The notes under the pieces were generated by a model that worked only from the letters and a program-made list of their open reading frames with translations, had not been told where the DNA came from and did not search any database. Source: Alitta virens (lineage: Eukaryota > Annelida > Polychaeta > Phyllodocida > Nereididae). Taken from it: a stretch of 64,000 nucleotides of DNA. The translations under genes were made by a program, and so were the position numbers. This document shows positions 54,841 through 64,000 of this stretch, one piece after another (the stretch's first letter is position 1; each line of letters starts with the position of its first letter). The stretch spans positions 5,092,907 through 5,156,906 of the forward strand of contig OW028584.1 in assembly GCA_932294295.1 (NCBI GenBank). Reading direction: 5' to 3'.

Positions 54841-56380
54841 AATTTACATATCGTTTTATAGATATTTTGACCCTCTTTTCAAACATGGGGTAGAAGTGTG
54901 CATACATGAATGAAGCCAGGTCCAATATTTCAGAATGAAAGGCATAATGATTTCATTTTTAGTCCAGCATATCCTCTTTGTTAAAAACTGCAGTTATGTC
55001 CTATCACCCACTCCAATTGTGATTGTATAATATCGCACAACAAGCATATAATGCAACAAATTAGGATAGAGTGTTTGATGAAAACAGATTGGTTTCACTT
55101 TCATAAAGCATGATTCTGCATATTACCATACATATATGAATGTCATAAAGTGTTGTTTGATTATTTATATATATTGTGTATATTAAAGTTCATACGGCAG
55201 GGACATATTATACATCCATGAACACCGTATGACCATGCACAAATATGCCAAACTAAATCAATTTCAGTAGAGCAATGCAGTAGGTGATTGCAGTAACAAT
55301 ATAATAAATGCTAATGCAGGAACACATAATCACAACAAAATTTAATGTCTTGCACGGTAGTTCTGAATGAAGTATACTGTACCATATTAGACACGATATA
55401 TTGTAGAGATAAAGGGGAGGATGGGGAACAATTATAGACACTCTTTTCATTTAACAAAAATTCTAAAAGCAGGGCATAACTGGTTTCCCACATCAGATAT
55501 AGGATATATATAGTATAGTTGTGCATACCTTACAGCAGTTTTGGGTCCCTACCTTATGTATGGTCAGCATTATTTAACACAAGTAAGTATAGATGTCTGC
55601 ACAGTACCTAATTTACCAGATATATAATATATACTTAATTTACCACATATCATTTGAGATATTTTGACCCTCTTTTCAAAACACGAGGTGTAAAGATGTG
55701 TGACCACACATGAAACTAAAATGAAACAAATACTGATTTCATGCTTAATCCAGGATATCCTATTTTTATACACTGCAAATACGTCACCCACTCAAAGTTT
55801 GATTGTATAAAATACAACAAGGACATAGTGCAACAAATTAAAAGAGATTGGTTTCACTTTTGAATCATGAGGACTGAGTATTTATTACAAATATAACACA
55901 TGATTATAGTGGAAAAGTTTACATTTTTAGTTCTGATTATCACCGTACATATGAATGTCATAAAGTGACATTGGATTATTTATATATACATGTGGGTACA
56001 TACAGCATGGACATATTATACGTCAATGCACACAGTATGACCACGCAAAAGCCTGCCTGTGCCAAACTAAGTGAACTTCAGTAGGGCAATGCAGTAGATG
56101 ATTGTGTAAGGTCCCTCTGATTGACTCAGACCAAGAGCAAGAGTTTAAGTTTCACATATTTATTCCTCCTGTCCCAATGTCACATACGTCCCATCTGCCC
56201 AATAGCTTAGACCTTACTCAGAGCACAACACCCTGCTTAACACCAGCAGCCCCTATCACGTGATACCCACGCCATGGCAGTGGAAATACCTCACATTCTA
56301 GGTCAACGGCTACTAGCATTCAAACACAGCAGGATGCAGGTCATCACAATTGCTATAACAATCATAATGCAGCAACACAT
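54841..56380. repeat. Diverged direct duplication, about 800-bp period
   Basis: Unit 1 (54841-55325) and unit 2 (55633-56380, containing a 244-bp insertion) share ATATTTTGACCCTCTTTTCA, ATGAATGTCATAAAGTG, GGACATATTATAC and TCAGTAG-GCAATGCAGTAG in the same order. No ORF is conserved. Confidence 0.8.
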
Positions 56381-56432
56381 AATAAATACTCAGTCCTCAT
56401 GATTCAAAAGTGAAACCAATCTCTTTTAATTT
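55835..56432. repeat. Perfect 53-bp inverted repeat, 492-bp spacer
   Basis: Arms 55835-55887 and 56380-56432 are exact reverse complements (core GAGATTGGTTTCACTTTTGA). They enclose half of duplication unit 2 and the solo-LTR-like insertion. Confidence 0.9.
56105..56348. mobile_element. Solo-LTR-like insertion, 244 bp, TGT...ACA, 4-bp target duplication
   Basis: It starts TGTAAGGTCCCTCTGATTGA and ends GCAGGTCATCACA. It is flanked by ATTG on both sides (56101-56104; 56349-56352). The corresponding site in the older duplicate (about 55290) lacks the insert, which confirms an insertion. TG...CA ends and 4-bp duplication fit an LTR; no coding sequence. Confidence 0.65.
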
Positions 56433-56449
56433 CATATTGTAATGCAATA

Positions 56450-56887
56450 TTCTGTTGGTCATGTTGTGTTGGCCTAAATCTCTAAAGGCCTGTATTCTAA
56501 ACTTTACTGGGGGTTGACACTAAGGGGTTTGTCTCAGTGTTCCTGATGTCTCATTTCCCTACTCCCACCTACTCCCTATGTGTCAAATTACTGCTTAATT
56601 ACTGCTTAACCATGACCTAACCGCGTCCCTTTGCTGCACTCCTTATAAGGCCAGGCTTGACAAAATGATGTTAATGTTGGCCTCATTAATACCCGCCAAT
56701 CCAGTCGCCATACACTTATGTTAATGTATCCACCAGTCATGTGAGCATCACATAACTTCCTGGAACACAATAGTTCAAGCTCTCTCACTCCTGCATTGAA
56801 GTTGATCTGCGTCACTGTTTCTGTGAGTACCTTTCCATATTATATTACAGAAAAGCATCTATAAATATTGCTAAGTAACTCTCTGTT
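56450..56887. other. Intergenic, nothing recognised
   Basis: Unique-looking sequence. A 69-codon minus-strand frame here is not supported by any motif. Confidence 0.5.
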
Positions 56888-56900
56888 AGTTATGTTATGG

Positions 56901-57090
56901 TGGGTGGGGGTGGGTGATTAGGGCTTTACGTCCTGTATTTCTGTACCAATTGGGCTAATTAGGACAGGCAGAGACCATGGCAATGAGACGAAGGATGAAA
57001 CAGCCATCCAACTTAGGCTCGACCGGGAATCGAACCCGGGACCCAGTGGTTGGAAGCCCAGAGTGCTACCTCTGAGTTAGGCCTCTGCCC
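56901..57090 (-). mobile_element. tRNA-derived SINE, 190 bp, with 13-bp target duplication
   Basis: On the minus strand the head is tRNA-like: GGGCAGAGGCCTAACTCAGA (A-box-like), then GGGTTCGATTCCCGG, a perfect B box with a complete 5-bp T-stem. The acceptor stem is only partly paired, so this is a SINE head and not a tRNA gene. Flanks AGTTATGTTATGG (56888-56900) and AGTTAGGTTATGG (57091-57103) are a duplication with one mismatch. The tail is (CCCACC)-rich. Confidence 0.8.
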
Positions 57091-57103
57091 AGTTAGGTTA
57101 TGG

Positions 57104-58376
57104 TATATACATGATAAAAGGTGCAGTAGATATATAATATTATGTGTCATATCATGTAAAACTAGTAAATAAGTTGATAAGGTGTGGATGGGCATGGCTA
57201 TGGGTTCGAACTGAGCCATGACATGGAGGAACTGTTTAGATCCTCCTAAAACCACAACTCCACTCCACCCAGGTGTAAATGGGTACTTGTCCACAGTGAC
57301 TGTTGAGTGCTCAGCCCCATGCAGATAATTGTGTAATGAGCTTTATACCACTCAGTGCTAATTTAGTGAGCTACAGTACAAATCCTCATACAGCATTTAG
57401 CCATTGCATATGAGCCGTACTGTGCTGGGATTGATAGGCAGCCAAAAGTGATCGGGCCTGAAGCAGCGTAGCCATTGCCACTCGAATACAGCGAGTGCAG
57501 GCAATTCTGACTTACTAGTACACTTTCTTTAATAACTGTGCCAATTTTCATCCGGTTTTTAACATTGAAACAATTTCTGAAAGCTAAGGATATCTTCTTC
57601 CTGACTAGTACTTATGTATTATGTGAAAAGAAACAATGGAAAAAAGAATAACTGTACTGTAGAGTTTTGTAATTTTCTCCCTGGAAAGCTCATTCTTGAA
57701 CAGGTCTACCAAGGGTATAATTGCTAAGTCCTCAGGGTCTGTGTGTCTCATAACTGAAGACTCTTATTAAAATTAATAAATAAATAATTCTATTGCAACA
57801 AAAGTTAATACATATGCATGCATTAATGAATATATACAAAAATCAGTCAAACTGTAATCAATTCTGCAAAATCACAATTTTACATTTAAATCTCAGTTCA
57901 ATTGTTCGCTTTTAAATAAACCAGTCTTTGACATCAAATTACATAGTATAAAATCCAGATCAATTGCAACTGGGGTGAGTTAGAAGTCATTACAACTCAT
58001 ATAAAATGAAACTACTCCCAAAATAGTTTTATCTTTAATTTCATGTCCCGTTAGATAACAACTGTGAAATCAATTCTGTGGGTGTTGTTCATAATATTGA
58101 AACATATTAGCAAAACTCAATGGCCATATATTCCACAGTAATAGACAGATAGATAAATAGATAAATAAATAAATAATATAGATAAATAAATAAATATATA
58201 TATATATATATGATTTGGGAAGTGCAGCACTCTAAGGCAAGTTTTTACCGTTACCGAGGGTTGATTGATGAGTTGAGAGAGAAAAAGAAAGAGCCACCCA
58301 TTTTACACATTTACCCCATGGGTGGGGATATACTTGCCTCAGCGTAGACACTGACTGGTTATCAGGGCCAAATAGA
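57104..58376. other. Intergenic, simple repeats
   Basis: No gene. It contains a diverged copy of the 54000 repeat (57985-58105) and an A/T-rich (GATA)n-(AAAT)n-(AT)n microsatellite at 58141-58212. Confidence 0.55.
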
Positions 58377-59500
58377 ATGCAATATGGCTCAAATAAAACC
58401 AGTGAATACTTATTTTATTATACCTTCCATGTTCATTCACAAAATTCCTTTGTAGTTCATCTATATGTGACTGTTATAACACAGGATGAAGTAACTTTAC
58501 ACATTAGAAAACTTAACAATAATAAAGCATCAGGTACTTATGGCAACCCTTGTGAATTCTATAGGCATATCACAGATAAACTAGTCACACCTGTTTGCAC
58601 AATATTTAACTAAATTTTATGACAAAGGAGAATATCAATCTCAATGGGCAGAGGGAATTATCAATGCACTACATAAGAAAGGCAACCAGTTGAATCCTGA
58701 TAATTATAGGAAAATCACTGTCACAGTTGCTATGACCAAAGTTTTCGATTCAATTTTGAATGCACGACTCTATTTTAAAAATGATGCCATGTCCCTTGAT
58801 GACCCTTTTCAGTTTGGGTTTAACCCCTCGCGTGGAACAGCAGATTGTGTTTTTGTATTGGATACTGCAATTTGATACCAACAGTATTTTTTCTGGTATT
58901 AGTTAGTTAGTTAGTTAGTGTAATTGTTTAACGCCTCATCAGCACCTGAGTATCTATAGTTGGTAGTAGAAACCAGAAGCATGTAAAAAATCAATAATTG
59001 TCTGCGTTGGATTGCTGGAGCAGCTTGTGCAATGCGCACTGTCCTGTTTTAGCCACTGGGGATAGAGGACTTCACCCCAAGTGTTTCCACCCTCGCCGCG
59101 TGGAGGCCCAGGACCTTCGAGGGTTTTCTGGTATTACAAAGGGGCAATTTAAGTCCCAAATTATTTAATGAATTCATGTCAGATCTTGCTAATTACCTGA
59201 ATTCCATAGATGAAATAGAAATAACTGGTACACACTTCACCCACCTCCTCTATGCAGATGATATAGTCCTCATGTCTGACGCTTTTGTGCAAAATGGCAC
59301 CTTATTGTTAATACTTCTAAAACGAGTCATGAAAATTGGGTCTAAATGTACTATAGACTTTAGGTAAAACAACCAAGATATTGAAATTGTTAATTCATAC
59401 AAATACTTAGGCCAAGCTTCATTTTGACCTTCATTACATGATTTTTTTATACTAATGGAATACATGTTTCTGTTTCTGGAGCAGAACACTGCACTTACCC
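58377..59500 (+). pseudogene. LINE reverse transcriptase, broken, interrupted by a SINE-like insert
   Basis: The frame reads EVTLHIRKLNNNKASGTYGN, a stop near 58612, then NPDNYRKITVTVAMTKVFDS and FQFGFNPSRGTADCVFVLDT. After the insert at 58902-59123 it continues LFNEFMSDLANYLNSIDEIE and THLLYADDIVLMSD. YADD is the catalytic metal-binding motif of reverse transcriptases. Several stops make it inactive. The clade (CR1, RTE-X or I-like) cannot be fixed by eye. The endonuclease part is not seen upstream. Confidence 0.85.
58902..59123 (-). mobile_element. SINE-like insertion in the LINE, 222 bp, 13-bp perfect target duplication
   Basis: TTTTCTGGTATTA occurs at 58889-58901 and again at 59124-59136, duplicating LINE sequence around the insert. 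The left end is a (GTTA)n tail, so the element reads on the minus strand, starting CCCTCGAAGGTCCTGGGCC. The tail-proximal part GGCGTTAAACAATTACAC resembles the shared 3' end of several marine-invertebrate SINEs. No B box is obvious, so it may be 5'-truncated. Confidence 0.75.
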
Positions 59501-59870
59501 AACAGAATTTCATATAGTATTACCCTATATAGCCTAGTTGTGGGTTTTTGTGGGTTTTAAAAAATTTTGAAAACAAAAATTTAAATCCTATTCCCAGACA
59601 AGAATCACTCACTGCTGTGCATAAATTTATACAAAAGCCTGTAATAATATGTTTAAAATAATGCAGAGATAATTTTGGTGTTTCATCACCTTTAATGATA
59701 TATAATTTGTAATAAGGCAAAAATATGGTACTCTTTCAAATCCCTTTAAATACAGCAAGTTAAATTTTGCATAACATATCTTAATTATTGTACTTTCACT
59801 TTTTAAGCTACGTTTTGAAATTTGTTTCATTCTATTTGTCTCATTATAATGGAAAAAGCTGAAAATTGTG

Positions 59871-61015
59871 TTAAGATAAGATAAAACTTTATTTTACAGT
59901 CGTTAGTGACAATAAAACAAAGAAAATAAGCTACAGTAGCTTTTAACCAGCAAATAAAATAACAATAAAAACAAGATGACAAATATTTACAAATGATATG
60001 AGAAATGACATATATTGTTCTTAGTAAAGTTACAGGTTATTTTGTATACAAAAAATACAAGATCCACATATTGACAGTTTTTGCAGTAGTTACTGTTTCT
60101 TAACAATTGCCTAAAGTTTGCATATTCTTCAACTTCTTTAATTTGAACAGGTAAATCATTCCATACTGAAGCACCTTGATATAGATTTCATACCATATTT
60201 TATAGTATTGTATGATGGCTTCACTAATTTCGACTTGTCTCTCATATTGTACTGTGTAATTTGCCGCATAAAAAACCGACTTTCAACAGGTGGTGAAAAA
60301 GTGTGAAGGGTCTTGTAAACAAATTCACCTCAGGTGATTTTCCTAATAACATAAAGCATTCTTTTTCTTGTTTTACTTAAAAGATCACTATACAAACTTT
60401 CATAGTCATTGCATACTAAGCGTATTGCCCTTTCATTGAGTTTCTCAACTTTCCTGTCTTGTCCTACCGTGAATGTGTTATATACAATTGCGCAATATAC
60501 AAAATTTGATGATATAAATGATTCATATATCCTAAGTTTGCTGGTATGGTCCATATATTTGCATAACCTTTGAAGTGCATTTATTTGTCTGGCTGCTTTT
60601 TTACAGATAACTGAAACATGGTAATTAAAGTTCAGCTTGTTGTCTATGTTGATACCTAAAAGTTTAACGTTTGTCTCTGATTTGATCAATTGTCCTCCAA
60701 AATCAAAGTCAATGTTAATATTATCTCTACTTATACATATTGCCTAAAAATTGGATGGGTTAGCCTTCATAAAATTAACATGGGACCATTTAACTGCTTG
60801 CGTAGAGGCCTGTTCAAGTTTTTCTTTAATTATTCTAGGGTTACTGTGTGAGAATGACAAGGTATTATCATCTGCATAATAGTATACATTGCATGAGGTT
60901 TAAAGGTCAAGCAAAAAAGTCATTTATAAATATATTAAAGAGGAGCGGACCTAAAAGAGATCCTTGGGGAACGCCAGTTCTGAGCTGTGACCATTCGCTT
61001 CTTAAATTTTTTTAC
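59871..61015 (-). pseudogene. CR1/Jockey-type LINE, 5'-truncated, with intact 3' end
   Basis: Minus strand from 61015: [20 protein letters not shown], then VYYYADDNTLSFSHS (catalytic YADD), a 119-codon open block 60689-60330 (LLGINIDNKLNFNYH, KKAARQINALQRLCKYMDHT, LNERAIRLVCNDYESLYSDL), then VYKTLHTFSPPVESRFFMRQ and SVWNDLPVQIKEVEEYANFR. It ends AATAAAGTTTTATCTTATCT, a signal plus microsatellite tail. Two or three frameshifts and an in-frame stop show it is dead but fairly young. Confidence 0.88.
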
Positions 61016-61019
61016 ATTG

Positions 61020-63300
61020 CATTGTACCTTTATGGTCAATGACATGAAAATGAGGCATAAATGAATGTCATTGGCATCGTCTGTTTGTAATGCATTTTTA
61101 TTCAATGCCTTCAATTTTCGTCCCATTTTCAAAATTCTAAGTTTATCATTTTCGTAAAATAACCTTGAAATCGTGAATTAGCGATGCTCTTCATTACGTT
61201 CTCATGCATTAGCTAAAATGTAAACAAAGCCGATGCAGTGAATTTCTGCGATATTTGCAAATTTTGTAGGATTGGGTTTATTGAATTCATTAGTTAAAAG
61301 CATTTTCTTTCATTTGGATAGCAATCCATTAACTATTCAACAGTTGAAGGGAATGACAATTGATAATGTGTAGCAGTGTGCAAAAAATATTCTGACTTAT
61401 GAAGGGTATAAATATTGGTGCTTTAAGTATAATCCCATGCAACTTTTGTCATCATATACTTACTGGCCTACACTTTACTAAAAGTATACACTGCTACAAT
61501 AATTACTTGTCATAAAAATCTACATTGAATTATGCTCATTAAAAGCTGGTTTTAGACGTAAAAGTAACCTCTGTGTTTTTATTTTTTTCCTCATTTGTTA
61601 TATGAACCAATTATTACCAAAATCTGGCTTTGTGTTCTGAAGGTCATTATCTAAATAGTTTATAAATTTCATAATTCTAGGTGCAATAGGTTTAACAAAA
61701 TTAAGTAATATTCTTAATTTCACTGGATAGCAGGAGAACATGGCAGTAGGCATAGAGAGCTAAAAAGGGATGACACTCATTAGAATCTAATACTAAAATT
61801 ATGCCAAATATACCAAAAGATAGCCCAAATGATATATTATAAGTCTATGGCTTTGCTGGTCAATATCTTTAAAATTTGTGAAAAGCGAGAACGGTATATG
61901 AGCAAATGATGCTTTGAGTATTAGATCGATCGAATAAGGGGACTTCATAAAAAGGTCAGTTTTTCTAGAAAACAAGCGTGGTGACCCCCCCTTTTTTATT
62001 GTCTTATACGGATTACAATTATAATTTACAGTCAAGATTAGTGAAAATGTTCCTGAAAAAATTAAGACTTTTTGAATTGGCTTGCTTTTACTTCGGATGC
62101 CCTGAAATTATTGTTCTCTTATGAATTGCTATTGATTAGTGGTCTCAAAATGTCCCTGAAAGTCTACCACATGCAATAACATCATCTTATTTTGTAGTTA
62201 TAGCATTGCACTTAAATAATTAGGCTGGATATCAGACAGAATGAGCCGTGAAAAAGCTGAATTTTTTAGGCCTGTTGGCTCAGGGCACCGTATTGGAAAC
62301 CTCTAATAATCAAAAGTGATAGTTTTTTTACGTCGTACAAACCAGACAAGAGGTATATATCGATCTGAAATGAAAACAAGTCCTAAAGAAATACATATTT
62401 CTGGTAAATAACAAGAACATTTTAATATCTGGTGTTTTCAGAAGAATGCCAACAGCACTACAATGTAAACACCTAAATTTCAATTAGAAGTCGGGGCCTC
62501 TATTTTTCAAAGGCAGCTTTTGGCAGACCTGTATATGTAGTAAGCATAGAATGATTCAGATTACCGTTCTGACCAAACTCCTGCATTGCTGTTGTTTCAC
62601 AACTTCTCAACTTTAATGTCACATATTTAGCTTCCAACTGCAAGATCCTTTGTACACTCACAATTGATTTGCATCAATCATACACCTTTAAAAGACATGT
62701 TTTTTGCACTAAGAAATCTCGCCAGGTGGCGTAAGTGGAATAAAATTATCAAGCCACCTAGCATGAATTAACAATTGAAATATATTGTGGTCGATTGCTT
62801 GGAAGAAATATGGTGTTTTTCAGGGTACAATTCCATGGTTACCAGTTCAGTTTAGTCTAAAATATTTATGTAACCAATTTGATTATAGTAACCAACTTTT
62901 TTGAAAATAACTGAAACTGTGCTCATTCTGGTCTTCATTGGTATATGTAAACAGTTGAATACTTAAATCGTCAGGATAGTAGGAATTCAATTCGGTTGAA
63001 ATATTTTTTCTCCTTTTAACATAATATACAAATTAAGACATGTGGTCTATAGAATAGATATATCAATTTTAAAGAGATTTTATTTGTATTTCTTTACATT
63101 ATATGCAAAACTATTACAAAATATAATATTATTATGTGCCTCACAGATCCCAATCTCCCTTCAATCATTGACCCATATTTTGTCACTTAATTTCAGGCTT
63201 CGTTGTATTAAAATATCTGGTCTGTCATGCAACATATATTATGATAGTCCTATATTTGGTAAAGGCCTCAGCCCAGATATAAAAATATACAATAAAATCA
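61020..63300. other. Intergenic or 3' flank, nothing recognised
   Basis: AT-rich DNA with no repeat or coding signature I can support. The right part may belong to the 3' UTR of the minus-strand gene at 63573. Confidence 0.5.
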
Positions 63301-63303
63301 GTT

Positions 63304-63309
63304 TTTATT
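63304..63309 (-). terminator. Candidate poly(A) signal for the minus-strand gene
   Basis: TTTATT on the + strand is AATAAA on the minus strand, about 264 nt downstream of the stop at 63575-63573. It is one of several possible signals in AT-rich DNA. Confidence 0.3.
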
Positions 63310-63572
63310 ACTTTTTCTTTTCAATATCTCCTCGATCCTATCTTGGATAAATTGTTTTTGAGCAAAATTAATCAATCAAATTATCATGATTATGGATCTA
63401 ACCGCTAGGAGTTGCAAATGTCCCTTAAATAAAGAATAATTATGATACAAATATGTATAATATAAGGCAAGGAATATGTACATAATACACACAAATCCAA
63501 TTACATCCGTCCTTTTCTGTGCAATGCTAATTTCAGTTAAAATGGTTTCTTTTGTTAGTCTCATATCCTTTC

Positions 63573-63718
63573 TCAATTTGTGAACTTGGATAAGAAAAAT
63601 CCAAATAGCACAAGAAACAACAGTCCACCACAAACTGCAAGACCAACCAGGGCAGAGTTTTCATCTTTGTTGATTTTGTCTTGCTTTGGATTATCCGTTG
63701 TGAATGCTGTTGTTGAAT
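63573..63718 (-). CDS. Probable last coding exon of a single-pass membrane protein
   Basis: Minus strand: a good acceptor (GTACTTTTATTTCCAG) is followed by 146 bp in phase 1 and a TGA at 63575-63573. The 47 codons read STTAFTTDNPKQDKINKDEN, then SALVGLAVCGGLLFLVLFGF and FLSKFTN. This is a Ser/Thr-rich juxtamembrane stalk, one strongly hydrophobic Gly-containing helix of about 20 residues, then a 4-5 residue cytoplasmic tail: the layout of a type I receptor or adhesion protein C-terminus. The upstream exons lie beyond the right edge. Another frame through the same DNA is also hydrophobic, so the frame is not certain. Family unknown. Confidence 0.5.
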
Positions 63719-63755
63719 CTGGAAATAAAAGTACCAACATTTGTTGACTAATAGA

Positions 63756-63903
63756 AGTAGTATTAAAAGTAGCAGTAGTAGCAGCAGGAGCAGTAGTAGT
63801 AGGTAGTAGTAGTAGTAGAAGTAGTAGTAGCAGTAGTAGTAGTAGTAGTAGTGGTAGTAGAAGTAGTAGTAGCAGTAGTAGTAGTAGTAGTAGTAGTAGT
63901 AGC

Positions 63904-63946
<43 letters not shown>

Positions 63947-63949
63947 ATT

Positions 63950-63991
<42 letters not shown>

Positions 63992-64000
63992 ATTGTAGTA
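63756..64000. repeat. (TAG)n trinucleotide microsatellite at right edge
   Basis: About 245 bp of TAG units with CAG, AAG, GGT and ATTG interruptions. It continues out of the window. It lies just upstream of the minus-strand membrane-protein exon, that is, in its last intron. Confidence 0.95.

Noticed and set aside
57010..57090. Possible functional tRNA gene on the minus strand
   Set aside because: Perfect B box and T-arm but a poorly paired acceptor stem, and it is flanked by a SINE-type target duplication; it is a SINE head.
63376..63633. 85-codon minus-strand ORF starting MWWTVVSCAIWIF
   Set aside because: It overlaps the proposed membrane exon in another frame and lacks an acceptor-linked open upstream part (a TGA lies just upstream). 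The splice-compatible frame was preferred, though not with certainty.

Overview
This is eukaryotic genomic DNA: AT-rich, with GT-AG introns and many interspersed repeats. The only large gene I can read in full is the 3' half of a KMT2C/KMT2D (MLL3/MLL4, Drosophila Trr-type) histone H3K4 methyltransferase on the + strand, positions 1046 to 25388. I traced 27 consecutive exons. Every splice phase closes, and together they give about 1504 codons ending in the stop at 25386-25388. Gene architecture, molluscan/deuterostome-style SINEs, CR1/Jockey-like LINE debris and an over-represented TAGGCCTA octamer suggest a marine invertebrate, perhaps an echinoderm or another invertebrate deuterostome. The taxon is inference only.

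Layout. 1-1045: intron of the KMT2 gene. 1046-25388: KMT2 exons. In order they encode a Pro/Met-rich linker, a basic Lys/Arg cluster, a Gln-rich segment with an LxxLL box, acidic and basic linkers, a CxxC/CxxxC knuckle, the extended PHD finger, FYRN, FYRC, the WDR5-binding WIN motif, SET and post-SET. The introns carry a hAT-like MITE (15900-16343), a hairpin MITE (20173-20337), retroelement tails, an unidentified antisense ORF (7209-7508) and a 30-bp minisatellite just upstream of the main SET exons. 25389-26870: 3' UTR with a proximal and a distal poly(A) signal.

26870-64000 is almost entirely mobile DNA. 27398-34277 is a 6.9-kb foldback-like element: its inverted arms are minisatellites, and it holds a nested MITE and a CRE/CCAAT promoter-like cluster. 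It abuts a degraded minus-strand ORF of an uncharacterised invertebrate (probably transposon-derived) protein family, about 34290-35080. 36633-53738 is a 17.1-kb unit with 65-bp terminal inverted repeats (62/65 identical) and a perfect 6-bp target duplication. It has no recognisable genes but contains six copies of a roughly 55-bp palindrome centred on ATCCCATGGGAT. These divide it into segments, two of which are diverged copies of one another. 53990-56450 holds tandem duplications, a small solo-LTR-like insertion with a paralogous empty site, and a perfect 53-bp inverted repeat. 56901-61015 holds two SINE-like insertions with 13-bp duplications and two broken LINE reverse transcriptases. At the right edge, 63573-63718 on the minus strand looks like the last coding exon of a single-pass membrane protein whose body lies outside the window. 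The window ends in a TAG trinucleotide microsatellite.

The KMT2 domains form one functional unit: a COMPASS-like enhancer H3K4 mono-methyltransferase. The repeat-rich right half shows no gene cooperating with it.
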